Shown here piece after piece: positions 16,978 to 26,065 of a stretch of 64,000 nt of DNA. Position numbers and translations under genes: made by a program. Origin of the DNA: Rugosimonospora acidiphila (GTDB taxonomy: Bacteria > Actinomycetota > Actinomycetes > Mycobacteriales > Micromonosporaceae); contig NZ_BAABJQ010000016.1 of assembly GCF_039543385.1 (NCBI RefSeq), forward strand, positions 1 through 64,000, given 5' to 3'. Each line of letters starts with the position of its first letter. The first letter of the stretch is position 1. The notes beneath the pieces are model-generated. The model searched no databases. It was not told where the DNA came from and saw only the letters and a list, made by a program, of their open reading frames with translations.

Positions 16978-18360
16978 ATGTGGTCGTTGGCTGCCGGTAC
17001 CCCGCTGGCCGGGCGGTACATGCTCATCGAGCGGCTCGGCGCCGGGGGTATGTCGGTCGTGTGGCGTGGGGTCGACACCGTGCTGGCCCGGCCGGTCGCG
17101 GTCAAGGTGCTGGCCGGGCCGCTGGCCGCCGACCCGGCGTTTCGCCAGGTCATCGAGCGGGAGGCGCGAGCCGCCGCCCGGCTGACCCACCCGCATCTCA
17201 CCCACGTGTACGACTACGGCGAGGCGGTACTGCCCGACGGGCACCCGGTGCCCTACGTGGTGATGGAGCTGCTGGCCGGCCGGCCGCTGGCCGATCGCCT
17301 GCGCGAGGGGCCGCTGCCCTGGCCCGACGCGGTGCGGCTGTGCGCCCAGGTCGCCGACGGGCTGGCCGCCGCGCACCGGCGCGGAATCGTGCACCGCGAC
17401 ATCGCCCCGGCCAACGTGATGCTCACCGGCACCGGCGCCAAGCTGCTCGACTTCGGCATCGCCACCCCGGCCGGCACGCGCGGCGAGGTCGAGGACGGCA
17501 GCCTGCTGGGTACGCCGGCCTACGTGGCACCCGAACGCCTCGATGACGCCCCGGCCGCCCCCGCCGTGGACGTGTACGGGCTGGGTGCGTTGCTGTACGA
17601 ATCGCTGGCCGGCTTCCCGCCGCTGGACGCCGGTACCTGGGCCGCGCTGGCCCAGGCGCACCGTCGGGGCGTACGCGCCGCGCCCCTGCGCGTGGCCGGG
17701 CTGCCCGCCGCGGTGGAGCGGCTGTGCCACCGGTGCCTGGACCCGGATCCCGCGACCCGGCCGAGCAGCGCCGAGGTGGCCCGCACGCTGCGCGCCGCCC
17801 TGCCCGTGGGCCCCGCCGAGGTGCTGTTCACGCCCATCCCCACCCTGGCACCCGGGCCGGCGCGGGTCGGGTCACGCCGGCTGGCCCGCCCTGCCCTGGT
17901 GGCGCTGGTCGCGGTGGCGCTGGCCGGCGCCCTGGCCACGTTCGCCACCATGCACGCCCGATCGCAGCCGCTGGGTGCCCCGGCGACGCGGCCGACCGCC
18001 AGCGCCTCGGCGTCGGCCCCCGGGCCGTTGGCCGCGCCCGCGCCGTGGGTGGCCCCGGCCTCGCCCGCCCCGCCCGGCACGATCACCACTCCGGCGCCGC
18101 CCGCGGTCGTGGTGCAGGATCTGCTCGACGAGATCGAGGCAGGCCGGCGCACCGGCACGATCCGCGACGATGTGGTGATCGACCTGGACAATATCCTGCA
18201 CAATCTGCAACACCAGCTGGCCGGCGGCTCACCGGTCGATCTCGACGCCCAGGTCGACTTCATCCGCACGAAGATCTCCACCCGGCTCGATGAGGGCGGC
18301 ATGGACTACGCCACCGCCAGCCAACTTCTGTCCACTGTGGATGGGATGACGAGCCCCTGA
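16978..18360 (+). CDS. Membrane-anchored Ser/Thr protein kinase (PknB-type) with short sensor domain
   Basis: 460 aa. Hanks kinase 1-275: glycine loop GAGGMSVVW, Lys43 in VAVKVL, Glu62, catalytic loop HRDIAPAN (139-146), DFG 158-160, APE 184-186. Residue 143 of the HRDxKxxN loop is Ala instead of Lys. One TM helix at about 305-325 is followed by a Pro/Ala linker and an extracellular helical domain of about 90 residues, without PASTA repeats. It signals from the envelope to cytosolic targets. The following gene, on the same strand, encodes another single-pass membrane protein. Confidence 0.92.
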   Translation: MWSLAAGTPLAGRYMLIERLGAGGMSVVWRGVDTVLARPVAVKVLAGPLAADPAFRQVIEREARAAARLTHPHLTHVYDYGEAVLPDGHPVPYVVMELLAGRPLADRLREGPLPWPDAVRLCAQVADGLAAAHRRGIVHRDIAPANVMLTGTGAKLLDFGIATPAGTRGEVEDGSLLGTPAYVAPERLDDAPAAPAVDVYGLGALLYESLAGFPPLDAGTWAALAQAHRRGVRAAPLRVAGLPAAVERLCHRCLDPDPATRPSSAEVARTLRAALPVGPAEVLFTPIPTLAPGPARVGSRRLARPALVALVAVALAGALATFATMHARSQPLGAPATRPTASASASAPGPLAAPAPWVAPASPAPPGTITTPAPPAVVVQDLLDEIEAGRRTGTIRDDVVIDLDNILHNLQHQLAGGSPVDLDAQVDFIRTKISTRLDEGGMDYATASQLLSTVDGMTSP

Positions 18361-18602
18361 CCGGGCCCGGCCGGGCGGGTCGGGCGGGCGTGACGCTCAT
18401 CTCAGGGCGGGCCGGGACTCCCCCGACGTAGCCTCGCTCGCAGTCGACGCGCGCCGGGGGCGGGGGACCCCGCCCGCGGGGGCCCGGGCGACCCGGGTAA
18501 CCAATTCTGGGCCCTACAGCGATCATTAGAGAGGCCGCCGCTTCCCGGTTGCGGGATCGCTGCGTAAAGTCTGCGGGCGACGCGTCGCCGTGGGAGGAGT
18601 CT

Positions 18603-19973
18603 GTGTCCGTGCAGCAGGAGAGGGCCGAGAATCAGCCGCCGTTCGGCGGGCTGCCAGCCGGGCACTCCGAAGCAACCCAGCCGATCGCCCCGCCGGTGCC
18701 GGCCGCCGGCGTGTCACCGGCCGCGCCGTTCGGCGGTGCCCCGGCGGGTACGCCGTTCGGCGGCCCGGCCGCCGGCGCCCCCTTCCCCGGCTTCCACCCC
18801 ACCGGCTCCGCCTTCCCCGGCACCCAGTCGACGGGCACCCCGTTCGGCGGGGCCCAGGCCGACGCGCCGTTCGGCGTCGGTCCGTCGACGGGCGCGCCGT
18901 TCGGCGGCGCCCAGCCCGCCGCAGCGGCCCTGCCCGGCGCCCCGGGCGGCGGCAGCCAGCCCGGCCAGCCTGACAACGCGCGGCCGGGCAATGCCCAGCC
19001 CGGCAACGCTCGGCCCGGCAGCGCCCAACCCGGCAACGGCCAGCCCGCCGGCACGTTCCCGCCCGTGCCGGGGTGGCCCAGCGCCTCGGCGCCGTCGAGC
19101 CCCGGCGTACCGCCCGGCGGCATGTCCGGCGGAGCGCCGAACCCCCCGCACATCCCCGGGCAAAGGCCGGCAAACCCGGACCATCCGGCCGGGCGCGAGC
19201 AGCCGCCCGCGGACTACGGCCGCGAGCACTTCACCGGGCCGCTACGCAGCTCCCGGGCGGCCCAGCACCGGGCCGGTGACGAGCAGAAGAGCGACCCGGA
19301 CCGCACCGTCGGCCTGCCACGCCCGGCCGATCCCGGCCACCCCGCCAACGCGGAGACCATGATCCTTCCCGCCTTCGTCACCGGCAGGAAGGAACCGGAG
19401 CCGGAGCCGGCACCCAAGCCCGCCGAGCCGGCGCGCAACCAGAACGACGGCTCCCTGCCGGCCAGCGAGAAGGGCATGCTGCTGTTCGTCGCGGCGCTGC
19501 TGGGCCTGGGCGGGATAGCGGTGGTGATCATGCTCGGCGTCGGCGGCCTGGACAAGCACCGGGCCCCCGCGCCCCCCGCGGTTCACTCGACCGGCACCCC
19601 GGCGGGCGGCGCGCCCGCCGCCCCGGGGTCCAGCCCGTCCTCGGCCGGCACGCCGCCGGCGTCCCCGGCGTCGATCCCGACCTCGGCCGTGCCACCCACC
19701 GTGGCGAAGACCACCGCCAAGCGGATCGCCCCGAGCCCCACCCCGACCCTGCTGGGCCAGGCGCAGCCGCTGGCCTACTGCATAGCCAAGGACCGCGGGC
19801 TGGACAAGGCGCCCAACGGGGACAGCCCCACGTGGACCTGCACCACCAGCCACCGCGGCAAGGGCATCCCGTTCACCCCCGCCCAGGTGTGCGACTGGCA
19901 GTACGGCACCTCCTCGTACGCCGTGGTCGGCTCGCTGGCCGACCCGTCGACCTGGAACTGCTACAAGCAGTAG
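18603..19973 (+). CDS. Pro/Gly-rich single-pass membrane protein with small Cys-containing exodomain
   Basis: 456 aa from GTG after GGAGGAG. Long low-complexity cytosolic part with PFGGAP/PFGGAQ repeats and five NARPG-like pentads, then charged linkers, one TM helix (GMLLFVAALLGLGGIAVVIML), a Pro/Ser/Thr spacer and a C-terminal domain with three Cys (AYCIAKD, WTCTTS, VCDWQYG, and a last WNCYK). The architecture suits a substrate or partner of the kinase just upstream, but no domain family is recognisable. Confidence 0.85.
   Translation: MSVQQERAENQPPFGGLPAGHSEATQPIAPPVPAAGVSPAAPFGGAPAGTPFGGPAAGAPFPGFHPTGSAFPGTQSTGTPFGGAQADAPFGVGPSTGAPFGGAQPAAAALPGAPGGGSQPGQPDNARPGNAQPGNARPGSAQPGNGQPAGTFPPVPGWPSASAPSSPGVPPGGMSGGAPNPPHIPGQRPANPDHPAGREQPPADYGREHFTGPLRSSRAAQHRAGDEQKSDPDRTVGLPRPADPGHPANAETMILPAFVTGRKEPEPEPAPKPAEPARNQNDGSLPASEKGMLLFVAALLGLGGIAVVIMLGVGGLDKHRAPAPPAVHSTGTPAGGAPAAPGSSPSSAGTPPASPASIPTSAVPPTVAKTTAKRIAPSPTPTLLGQAQPLAYCIAKDRGLDKAPNGDSPTWTCTTSHRGKGIPFTPAQVCDWQYGTSSYAVVGSLADPSTWNCYKQ
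18975..19049 (+). repeat. Five in-frame 15-bp pentapeptide repeats
   Basis: Coding repeat NARPG, NAQPG, NARPG, SAQPG, NGQPA within the disordered region of the membrane protein. The DNA units differ by synonymous and single-residue changes, so this is an old slippage-type expansion. Confidence 0.8.
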
Positions 19974-19976
19974 GCG

Positions 19977-20642
19977 CTAACCCAGCCAGCCGGGGCGCAC
20001 CAGCCCGGCCTCGTAGGCGAAGACCACCAGCTGCGCCCGGTCCCGCGCGCCCAGCTTGACCATCGCCCGGCTCACGTGGGTCTTGGCCGTCGCCGGACTG
20101 ACCACCAGTCGCTCGGCGATCTCCTCGTTGGACAGCCCCTCGCCGACCAGCGCCATGACCTCCCGCTCCCGGTCGGTGAGCCCGACCAGTTCCTTGGGCG
20201 CCCGGGGGGCCCGGGCCCGGGACGCGAACTCGCCGATCAGGCGCCGGGTCACCCCCGGGGACAGCAGGGCGTCGCCCCCGGCCACCGCCCGCACCCCGCG
20301 CAGCAGTTCGACCGGTTCGGTGTCCTTGACCAGGAAGCCGCTGGCGCCCACCCGCAGCGCCTCGAACACGTACTCATCGAGGTCGAACGTGGTCAGGATG
20401 ACCACGCGTACGCAGGTCAGCGCCTGATCGGCGGCGATGCGCCGGGTCGCCTCCAGCCCGTCCAGGCCGGGCATCCGGATGTCCATCAGCAACACATCCG
20501 GCCGGTGCTGGGTGGCCAGCCGCACCGCCTGCGCGCCGTCGCCCGCCTCGCCGACCACCTCGATGTCGTCCTGCGCGTCCAGCAGCGCACGGAACCCGGC
20601 CCGTACCAGCGCCTGGTCGTCGGCCAGCAGCACCTTGATCAT
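19977..20642 (-). CDS. NarL/LuxR-family response regulator
   Basis: 221 aa. The receiver domain has acidic pocket ADD (8-9), phospho-acceptor Asp54 (LLMDIRMPG) and Lys in LVKDTEPVE. The C-terminal LuxR HTH reads LTDREREVMALVGEGLSNEE and then ATAKTHVSRAMVKLGARDR. Its ATG overlaps the TGA of the histidine kinase by 4 bp, so the pair is translationally coupled. The target genes are not evident nearby. Confidence 0.95.
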   Translation of the reverse strand: MIKVLLADDQALVRAGFRALLDAQDDIEVVGEAGDGAQAVRLATQHRPDVLLMDIRMPGLDGLEATRRIAADQALTCVRVVILTTFDLDEYVFEALRVGASGFLVKDTEPVELLRGVRAVAGGDALLSPGVTRRLIGEFASRARAPRAPKELVGLTDREREVMALVGEGLSNEEIAERLVVSPATAKTHVSRAMVKLGARDRAQLVVFAYEAGLVRPGWLG

Positions 20643-22081
20643 TCGCTCTCCCAGGGCAGGTGGGCCTCGACCCGGAAACCGCCGGACGGCCGCGCGACGG
20701 CACTCAACGTACCGCCCAGCGCGGTGGCCCTGGCCCGCATTCCGGCGATGCCGTTGCCGTCCTCGCCCGGTACCCCGCCGGCGCCGTCGTCGTCCACCCG
20801 GACGGTCAGCTCGTGCTCCCCGTACCCGATGGTGAGTACCGCCCTGGCCTGGGGCCCGGCGTGGCGACGGACGTTGGTCAGCGCCTCCTGCGCGATGCGG
20901 TACGCGGCCCGGTCCAGCTCGGCCGGCAGCGGCCGGGCGGCACCGGTGATGACCACCTCGGTGGTGGACCCCTCCACCAGCGAGGACAGGTTGTCCAGGC
21001 TGGGCGCGGGCGCGCGGGGTGCGGCCTCGTCCTCGGTACGCAGCACCCCGAGCACCGAGCGCACCTCGCGCAGGGCCTCGGCGCTGGCCTGCTTGATGGC
21101 CAGCAGCGCGGTGCGCGCCTGCTCCGGGCGCTCGTCCATCAGGTGCAGCCCGACGCCGGCCTGCACGTTGATCAGCGACAGGTGGTGGCCCAGCACGTCG
21201 TGCAGCTCCCGGGCGATGCGCAGCCGCTCCTCGCTGGCCTGGCGGCGCTGCTGCTCGGCGCGGGCACGGGCCTGCTCCGCCCGGGCGCGGGCAATCTCGG
21301 CGAACCGGATGGAACGGACCCGGATCCCCTCGGCGATCACGAACGCGAAGACCAGCCAGGCGGCCAGGCCCAGCGCCCCGCCCCAGCTCGAGGTGCGCAC
21401 CGGTACCCCGCCGATGGTGTGGACCAGCTGACCGGTGGTGACGTAGATCAGGTACCCGGCCGCGCACAACACCTGGGCGGCCAGCCGGTGCCCGGCCCGT
21501 ACGGCGCCCAGGAGGGCCGCCAGCGGGGCCAGGAACGCCGGCCCGAACGGGTACCCGAGCAGGTAGTAGGCGACGGTGACGGCCAGCACCACGGCCAGGG
21601 TGGCGACCCGCCAGCGCCGCCGCAGCGCCAGCGCGGCCGGGCCGATCAGCAGCAGCAGGTATCCGACATGGTTCAGCGGCCGCGGTTCCGTCCCGGGGTG
21701 ATAGTGCGTGGCCGCTGTGGAGCCGACCAGTTGGATGACGGCGACGAACACCGCCAGCCGGACGCCGGAGCCCGGCCTGCTTCTCCCCCACGGCCCCTCC
21801 CCGCGCCCGGGCGCCCAAGGCGGGCCCTCGACCGGCGAGGCATCCCGCGGCGACCGGCCACGGCGACCAGGCCTGCCCGGGCCGCCAACGCCGTCAGGAC
21901 CACCAGGGCCACCAAGGCCACCAGGACCACCAAGACCACCAGGACCGCCAAGACCGCCAGGGCCGCCAAGACCACGGCGCGCGCCCCACCGGGCACGGCG
22001 GCCGCCCCGCACGCCGGCCTCCGCCGGCGAGGCCGCGGGCTCGCGCCGCGGCACCGGGGGCGGGTCGGTCAGGCTGTCCAC
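20639..22081 (-). CDS. DesK-type sensor histidine kinase
   Basis: 480 aa from GTG. N-terminal 100 residues are Gly/Pro/Arg-rich, with GLGGPG repeats encoded by near-exact 12-bp DNA units. Then about four TM helices with a DUF7134-like sensor region (110-255), a coiled coil (AEQARARAEQQRR), HisKA_3 with His294 in RELHDVLGHH, and the HATPase DDDGAGG/GNGIAGMRARA. It phosphorylates the overlapping response regulator. An ATP-binding kinase of this class often reports membrane or envelope state; the signal is unknown. Confidence 0.93.
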   Translation of the reverse strand: MDSLTDPPPVPRREPAASPAEAGVRGGRRARWGARRGLGGPGGLGGPGGLGGPGGLGGPGGPDGVGGPGRPGRRGRSPRDASPVEGPPWAPGRGEGPWGRSRPGSGVRLAVFVAVIQLVGSTAATHYHPGTEPRPLNHVGYLLLLIGPAALALRRRWRVATLAVVLAVTVAYYLLGYPFGPAFLAPLAALLGAVRAGHRLAAQVLCAAGYLIYVTTGQLVHTIGGVPVRTSSWGGALGLAAWLVFAFVIAEGIRVRSIRFAEIARARAEQARARAEQQRRQASEERLRIARELHDVLGHHLSLINVQAGVGLHLMDERPEQARTALLAIKQASAEALREVRSVLGVLRTEDEAAPRAPAPSLDNLSSLVEGSTTEVVITGAARPLPAELDRAAYRIAQEALTNVRRHAGPQARAVLTIGYGEHELTVRVDDDGAGGVPGEDGNGIAGMRARATALGGTLSAVARPSGGFRVEAHLPWESE

Positions 22082-22126
22082 ATGGCAACGGTAGGCCAAG
22101 GCGGGGCTACTCGGCGTCGTCGGTGC

Positions 22127-22225
22127 GTCGTCGGTGCGGAGGCGGCTCGCTACGCCCGGCGGAGTACCCGGGCCACCCGCGTACGCCCGGCGGGGCATCC
22201 CCGATGCCGCCGCCGCACCGACGAC
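22127..22225. repeat. Inverted repeat with internal direct repeats upstream of the kinase gene
   Basis: GTCGTCGGTGCGG (22127-22139) is mirrored by CCGCACCGACGAC (22213-22225). A second GTCGTCGGTGC lies just before the left arm, and two copies of TACGCCCGGCGG occur inside. It fills the gap between the divergent histidine kinase and DUF1707 genes, so it may carry their operators. Confidence 0.5.
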
Positions 22226-22299
22226 GCGGACCCCGTGCGCGGCGCAGGCTGAAACGGTGACCGGGCCGAGTCGTCCGGTACCGACCAAGGAGGATCGTC

Positions 22300-22815
22300 A
22301 TGTCCACGCAGTCCGAAGACCCGGCACGGGTACGGACCTCCGACGCCGAGCGCGAACAGGTCGCCACCGTCCTGCGTGCCGCCGTCAGCGAGGGCCGGCT
22401 GCGCCTCGAGGAGGGCGACGAGCGGCTCGCCCGGGCCTACCAGGCCACCTACCGCGACGAACTCGACCCGCTGACCGCGGACCTGCCCGGCGGCGGCTGG
22501 GACGCGCTGCACCGCACCCCGGAGGCGCTGGCCGCCATCCGGCGCCGTATCCGCCTGCACGGCGTCGGCGTGCTGGTGGTCGCGGCCGTACTCGTCGGCC
22601 TGTGGGTGGTGTCCGGGGCGCACTTCTTCTGGCCGCTGTTCCCGGTGGCCTTCCTGACCTTCAGCTTCCTGCGCCACCGCCGGTTCGCCCGGTACGCGCG
22701 CTCCGGCTGGGGCCGGGGTCCGTGGGGTGGGCCGGGGCGTGGCCCCTGGGACGGGCCGTGGGGGCACGGTCCCTGGGGCGCGCAGGCCGGCCGCGGCCCG
22801 TGGGGCGGGCGGTGA
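22300..22815 (+). CDS. DUF1707 domain membrane protein
   Basis: 171 aa, AAGGAGG SD. DUF1707 covers residues 10-63 (VRTSDAEREQVATVLRAAV, GRLRLEEGDERLA), then two TM helices (GVGVLVVAAVLVGLWVV, FFWPLFPVAFLTFSFL) and a short tail of GRGPWGG repeats rich in Trp and Gly. DUF1707 is thought to be a small DNA- or protein-binding module tied to membranes in actinobacteria; the role is not established. The stop overlaps the SDR start. Confidence 0.9.
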   Translation: MSTQSEDPARVRTSDAEREQVATVLRAAVSEGRLRLEEGDERLARAYQATYRDELDPLTADLPGGGWDALHRTPEALAAIRRRIRLHGVGVLVVAAVLVGLWVVSGAHFFWPLFPVAFLTFSFLRHRRFARYARSGWGRGPWGGPGRGPWDGPWGHGPWGAQAGRGPWGGR

Positions 22816-23576
22816 GCCCGGTCTTCGCCGACCTCGCGGGCAGGGTGGCGGTGGTGACCGGTGGCTCCGGCAGCATCGGCGCCGCCACCTGCCGGCTGCT
22901 GGCCGCGCAGAAAATGCGCCTGGCCGTGGTGGGCCGCGACGAGGTCGCCCTGCGGCGGGTCCGCGAGCAGGTACGCGAGGACGGCGTCGAGGCGATCGCG
23001 ATCGCCGCCGACTGCACCGATCCGGCCGCCATCGCGTGGCTGCGCGGCCGGGTGGCCAGCGAACTGGGCCCCGTCGACGCGCTGGTCGCCTTCGCCGGCG
23101 GCAACGGCGCGCCGCACGCCAGCGTCGAGCTGCCGGTCGAGCAGTGGCGCCGCACCATCGAGGGCAACCTGACCGCCACGTTCCTGACCGTCCAGGCGTT
23201 CCTGCCCGGGATGGTCGCGCGGGGCCGGGGCTCGGTGGTCACCATGTCCTCGTCGGCCGGGCGGGCGCCGGCGCGGGCCAACGTGGCGTACGCGGTGGCG
23301 AAGGCGGGTGTGGTGATGCTCACCCGGCATCTGGCCGCCGAGTTGGCTCCGGCGGGGGTACGGGTCAACTGCCTGGCACCCTCGGCGGTACACAACGCGA
23401 AGCTGGACCGGCAGCTGAGCCCTGATCAACTGCGTACGCTCGGTCGTTCGTTCCCGCTCGGGCGCATCGGCGAGCCGTCCGACATCGCCGCGGCAACCGC
23501 CTATCTCGCCTCCGACGCGTCCTCCTGGATCACCGGGGTCACCCTCGACGTGTCGGGCGGAAAGGTCATTCCGTAG
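22812..23576 (+). CDS. SDR-family oxidoreductase
   Basis: 254 aa, GTG start overlapping the DUF1707 stop (GTGA), hence translational coupling. FabG-like classical SDR: VVTGGSGSIGAA, FAGGNG in place of NNAG, SSSAG, YAVAK and the C-terminal ITGVTLDVSGG. It probably reduces a 3-oxo or related carbonyl with NADPH. The substrate is not readable. Confidence 0.9.
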   Translation: MSPVFADLAGRVAVVTGGSGSIGAATCRLLAAQKMRLAVVGRDEVALRRVREQVREDGVEAIAIAADCTDPAAIAWLRGRVASELGPVDALVAFAGGNGAPHASVELPVEQWRRTIEGNLTATFLTVQAFLPGMVARGRGSVVTMSSSAGRAPARANVAYAVAKAGVVMLTRHLAAELAPAGVRVNCLAPSAVHNAKLDRQLSPDQLRTLGRSFPLGRIGEPSDIAAATAYLASDASSWITGVTLDVSGGKVIP

Positions 23577-23644
23577 CGACACGTGCACAGCGGACACTTC
23601 GCAGATCCGCGTTTCGGACCGGAACAACAGGCACACTGCCCCCC

Positions 23645-24457
23645 ATGATGGGCCCCTCTCACGCTCTGTCAGGCGCGGCCGCCTGGCTCGCCGGTTCCTT
23701 CGCGCTGGCGCACTTCGGGCATTACCACCAGACGCCGGTCGAACTCGCCGTCGGCACCGTGATGTGTGCCGGCGGCGCGCTCATCCCCGACTTCGACCTG
23801 TCTGGACGGGTCACGACGAACCAGGGCGGCGCCACCGTGGCGCACACGTTCGGCGTGTTCTCGCTGTTCATCGCCGAGTGCGTGGAGAAGCTGTCGCTGG
23901 GCATCTACGACATCACCAGAATGCGCAGGGATCCACGCCTGCACAACGGCCACCGCACGTTCACCCACACGCTGCCGTTCAACATCGGGCTGGGCATCGG
24001 GGTCTTCGAACTGTGCCTGCACTTCGGCAAGTGGGCCGTGCTCTCGGTGCTGTTCCTCACCTTCGCCATGGCGCTGCGCGGGCTGTTCGAGAAGTGGGCG
24101 CACCGCGCCGGCTGGCTCATCGTCACGCTGACCGCCGTGGTCGGCACCGTTCTTACCTACACCCGGCTGCACGGCGACCGCGGGTACCCGATGCTGGGCA
24201 TCGCTCTGGGCGCAGGCGGCATCGTGCATCTGCTCGGCGACATGCTCACCAGCCACGGCTGCCCGATCGGGTGGCCGATTCCCTTGGGCCGCCACCGGAT
24301 GTGGAAGTGCATAGGGGTGCCCAACGCGATCGCCACCGAGGTCGGCGGGAAGGTGGAGACCATCTTCTGGCGCGGCCTGTTCGCCGTGGTCGCCGTGCTC
24401 GCCGCGGTGGGGCTGCTCGTCCCGCAGATTCTCGACAGGTACAGCATGAAGCTGTGA
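23645..24457 (+). CDS. YdjM/DUF457-type membrane-bound metal-dependent hydrolase
   Basis: 270 aa. The N-terminal GPSHALSG contains the conserved His, then LIPDFDLSGR, HRTFTHTLPF and HLLGDMLTSHG, the His/Asp pattern of the family. Four or more TM helices follow. E. coli YdjM is an inner-membrane protein of the SOS regulon; activity in this family is predicted rather than proven. The stop overlaps the next start. Confidence 0.88.
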   Translation: MMGPSHALSGAAAWLAGSFALAHFGHYHQTPVELAVGTVMCAGGALIPDFDLSGRVTTNQGGATVAHTFGVFSLFIAECVEKLSLGIYDITRMRRDPRLHNGHRTFTHTLPFNIGLGIGVFELCLHFGKWAVLSVLFLTFAMALRGLFEKWAHRAGWLIVTLTAVVGTVLTYTRLHGDRGYPMLGIALGAGGIVHLLGDMLTSHGCPIGWPIPLGRHRMWKCIGVPNAIATEVGGKVETIFWRGLFAVVAVLAAVGLLVPQILDRYSMKL

Positions 24458-25341
24458 ACGACGCCGACGTGCCCGCCTTCTGGCGGGCGCTGGGCCTGCC
24501 CGGCCTGGCCGACGTGCATGTGCACTTCATGCCGCCCCGGATGCTGCGCCGGGTCTGGGCGCACTTCGCCGAGGGCGGCCCGCTGCTGGGCCGGCCCTGG
24601 CCGGTGCGCTACCCGTGGCCCGACGAGCGGCGGGTCGCGCACCTGGACGCGCTCGGGGTGCGGCACTTCTCCGCGCTGGCCTACGCGCACCGCCCGGCCA
24701 TGGCCGCCGACCTCAACGCCTGGACGCTCGACTTCGCCGAGAAGACCCCCGGCTGCCTGCCCAGCGCCACCTTCTACCCGGAGCCGGGGGTGGCCGACTA
24801 CGTCGCACACGCCCTGGAGCGGGGAGCCCGGATCTTCAAGGTGCACCTGCAGGTCGGTGGGTTCGACCCCAACGACCCGCTGCTGGACCCGGTGTGGGGG
24901 CTGCTGGCCGACGCCGGGGCGGCGGTGCTCGCGCACGCCGGCTCCGGCCCGGTCGCCAACGGATACACCGGCCCGGGGCCGTTCGGCGCGACGCTGTCCC
25001 GGTACCCGGGGCTGACCGCGATCATCGCGCACCTGGGCGCGCCCGAGTACGCCGGCTTCCTCGACCTGGCCGACCGGTACCCCCGGGTGTACCTGGACAC
25101 CACCATGGCGTTCACCGACTTCTTCGAGGGGCTGGCCCCCGTACCGCCCCTAGTGCTGCCCCGGATCCGGGAGTTGGGGGACTCCGGCCGGTTGTTGTTG
25201 GGGAGCGACTTCCCTAACATCCCCTATCCGTACGCCCATCAGCTCGAGGTGCTGGCCCGGCTGGGATGGGGAGACGACTGGCTGCGGGCGGTGTGCTGGC
25301 ACAACCTGACGCGCCTGCTCCACCTCTGGGAAACCCGTTAG
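24454..25341 (+). CDS. Amidohydrolase 2 (TIM-barrel metal hydrolase)
   Basis: 295 aa, GTG start in the overlap GTGA with the DUF457 gene. Metal site ADVHVHF (HxH, about residues 21-23), IFKVHLQVGGF, AHAGSG, IAHLGAPE and GSDFPNIPYPY, the typical order for COG2159 amidohydrolases and decarboxylases such as ACMSD. It hydrolyses or decarboxylates an unidentified carboxylate. Coupling to the upstream membrane protein suggests a shared pathway. Confidence 0.88.
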   Translation: MNDADVPAFWRALGLPGLADVHVHFMPPRMLRRVWAHFAEGGPLLGRPWPVRYPWPDERRVAHLDALGVRHFSALAYAHRPAMAADLNAWTLDFAEKTPGCLPSATFYPEPGVADYVAHALERGARIFKVHLQVGGFDPNDPLLDPVWGLLADAGAAVLAHAGSGPVANGYTGPGPFGATLSRYPGLTAIIAHLGAPEYAGFLDLADRYPRVYLDTTMAFTDFFEGLAPVPPLVLPRIRELGDSGRLLLGSDFPNIPYPYAHQLEVLARLGWGDDWLRAVCWHNLTRLLHLWETR

Positions 25342-25352
25342 TCATCCACCGT

Positions 25353-25395
25353 TCGTCCACAGCGATCGGCCGGTTTTCCCCAGGCGTTATCCACA
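25353..25395. promoter_or_regulatory. Two DnaA-box-like sites
   Basis: TTATCCACA (25387-25395) is a perfect classical DnaA box. TCGTCCACA (25353-25361), same orientation and 34 bp away, fits the relaxed actinobacterial form. They occupy a convergent gap with no replication genes nearby, so an origin is unlikely; DnaA titration or chance are the options. Confidence 0.35.
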
Positions 25396-25429
25396 GGCTG
25401 AGGAAATTTCTCGTCCGCGAGCGGCCCGA

Positions 25430-26065
25430 TCAGCCGAAGGCGACCATCATCGCCAGGGTGAGTAGGCCGCCGAGCGCGAACGCGCACGCGTAGGGCACGA
25501 GATCCCGTACCCGCCGCGGCCCGCGCGCCGCGCCACCGCCAACGGCCGGCCACGCGGCCACCGGCGCGCCGAGCGGCCCGGCGGTGATCTGCCCGGCGCC
25601 GAACTGCCCGGCGACCTCGCCCCGTATCGCCCGGGCGGTCAGCGCCTCGGCGAACTGGGACAGCACCTCGGCACCGGCGGCCTGGACCAGCCGCCGATTG
25701 GTCCGCACCAGGCGGCCGGTCACCGCCAGCTCGGCGGACACCTCCACCCGGGTGGTGCGGTGCGAGGTCTCGCGCAGAGTGGCGGTGGCCGTGGCGGCGG
25801 CGGTGCCCCCACCGTGCACGTCCTGCCCGGCCGCCTCCACCATCAGGCGCCGTGCGGACGGGTCCTTGACGATGTACCGGCCGCTGCCCTGGTAACACAA
25901 AGTAAACGGGCCGATCCTGACCCGCAGGGTCCCGGCGAACCGGTCCTCGACGCCGGGACTGATCGCCGCGCCCGCCAGCAGTGGCGGCCCGGCCTCGGCA
26001 TCCAGCAGCGCGGCCCAGGCCCGACCGGCCGGTACCGGGACCACGAAGGTGTGATCAAGACGCAT
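25430..26065 (-). CDS. CoxG-like SRPBCC protein with C-terminal membrane anchor
   Basis: 211 aa, GGAGG about 8 nt before the ATG. Residues 1-150 follow the CO-dehydrogenase subunit G pattern (HTFVVPVPAGRAWAALLDA, ISPGVEDRFAGTLRVRIGP, GSGRYIVKDP, QFAEALTARA), a helix-grip lipid-binding fold. After a low-complexity linker the last 20 residues form one TM helix (LVPYACAFALGGLLTLAMMV). CoxG proteins recruit maturation factors to membranes for carbon-monoxide or nicotine dehydrogenases; no such enzyme is encoded here. Confidence 0.85.
   Translation of the reverse strand: MRLDHTFVVPVPAGRAWAALLDAEAGPPLLAGAAISPGVEDRFAGTLRVRIGPFTLCYQGSGRYIVKDPSARRLMVEAAGQDVHGGGTAAATATATLRETSHRTTRVEVSAELAVTGRLVRTNRRLVQAAGAEVLSQFAEALTARAIRGEVAGQFGAGQITAGPLGAPVAAWPAVGGGAARGPRRVRDLVPYACAFALGGLLTLAMMVAFG

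Noticed and set aside
25353..25395. Replication origin
   Set aside because: Only two box-like sites, no dnaA/dnaN neighbours and no AT-rich unwinding region.
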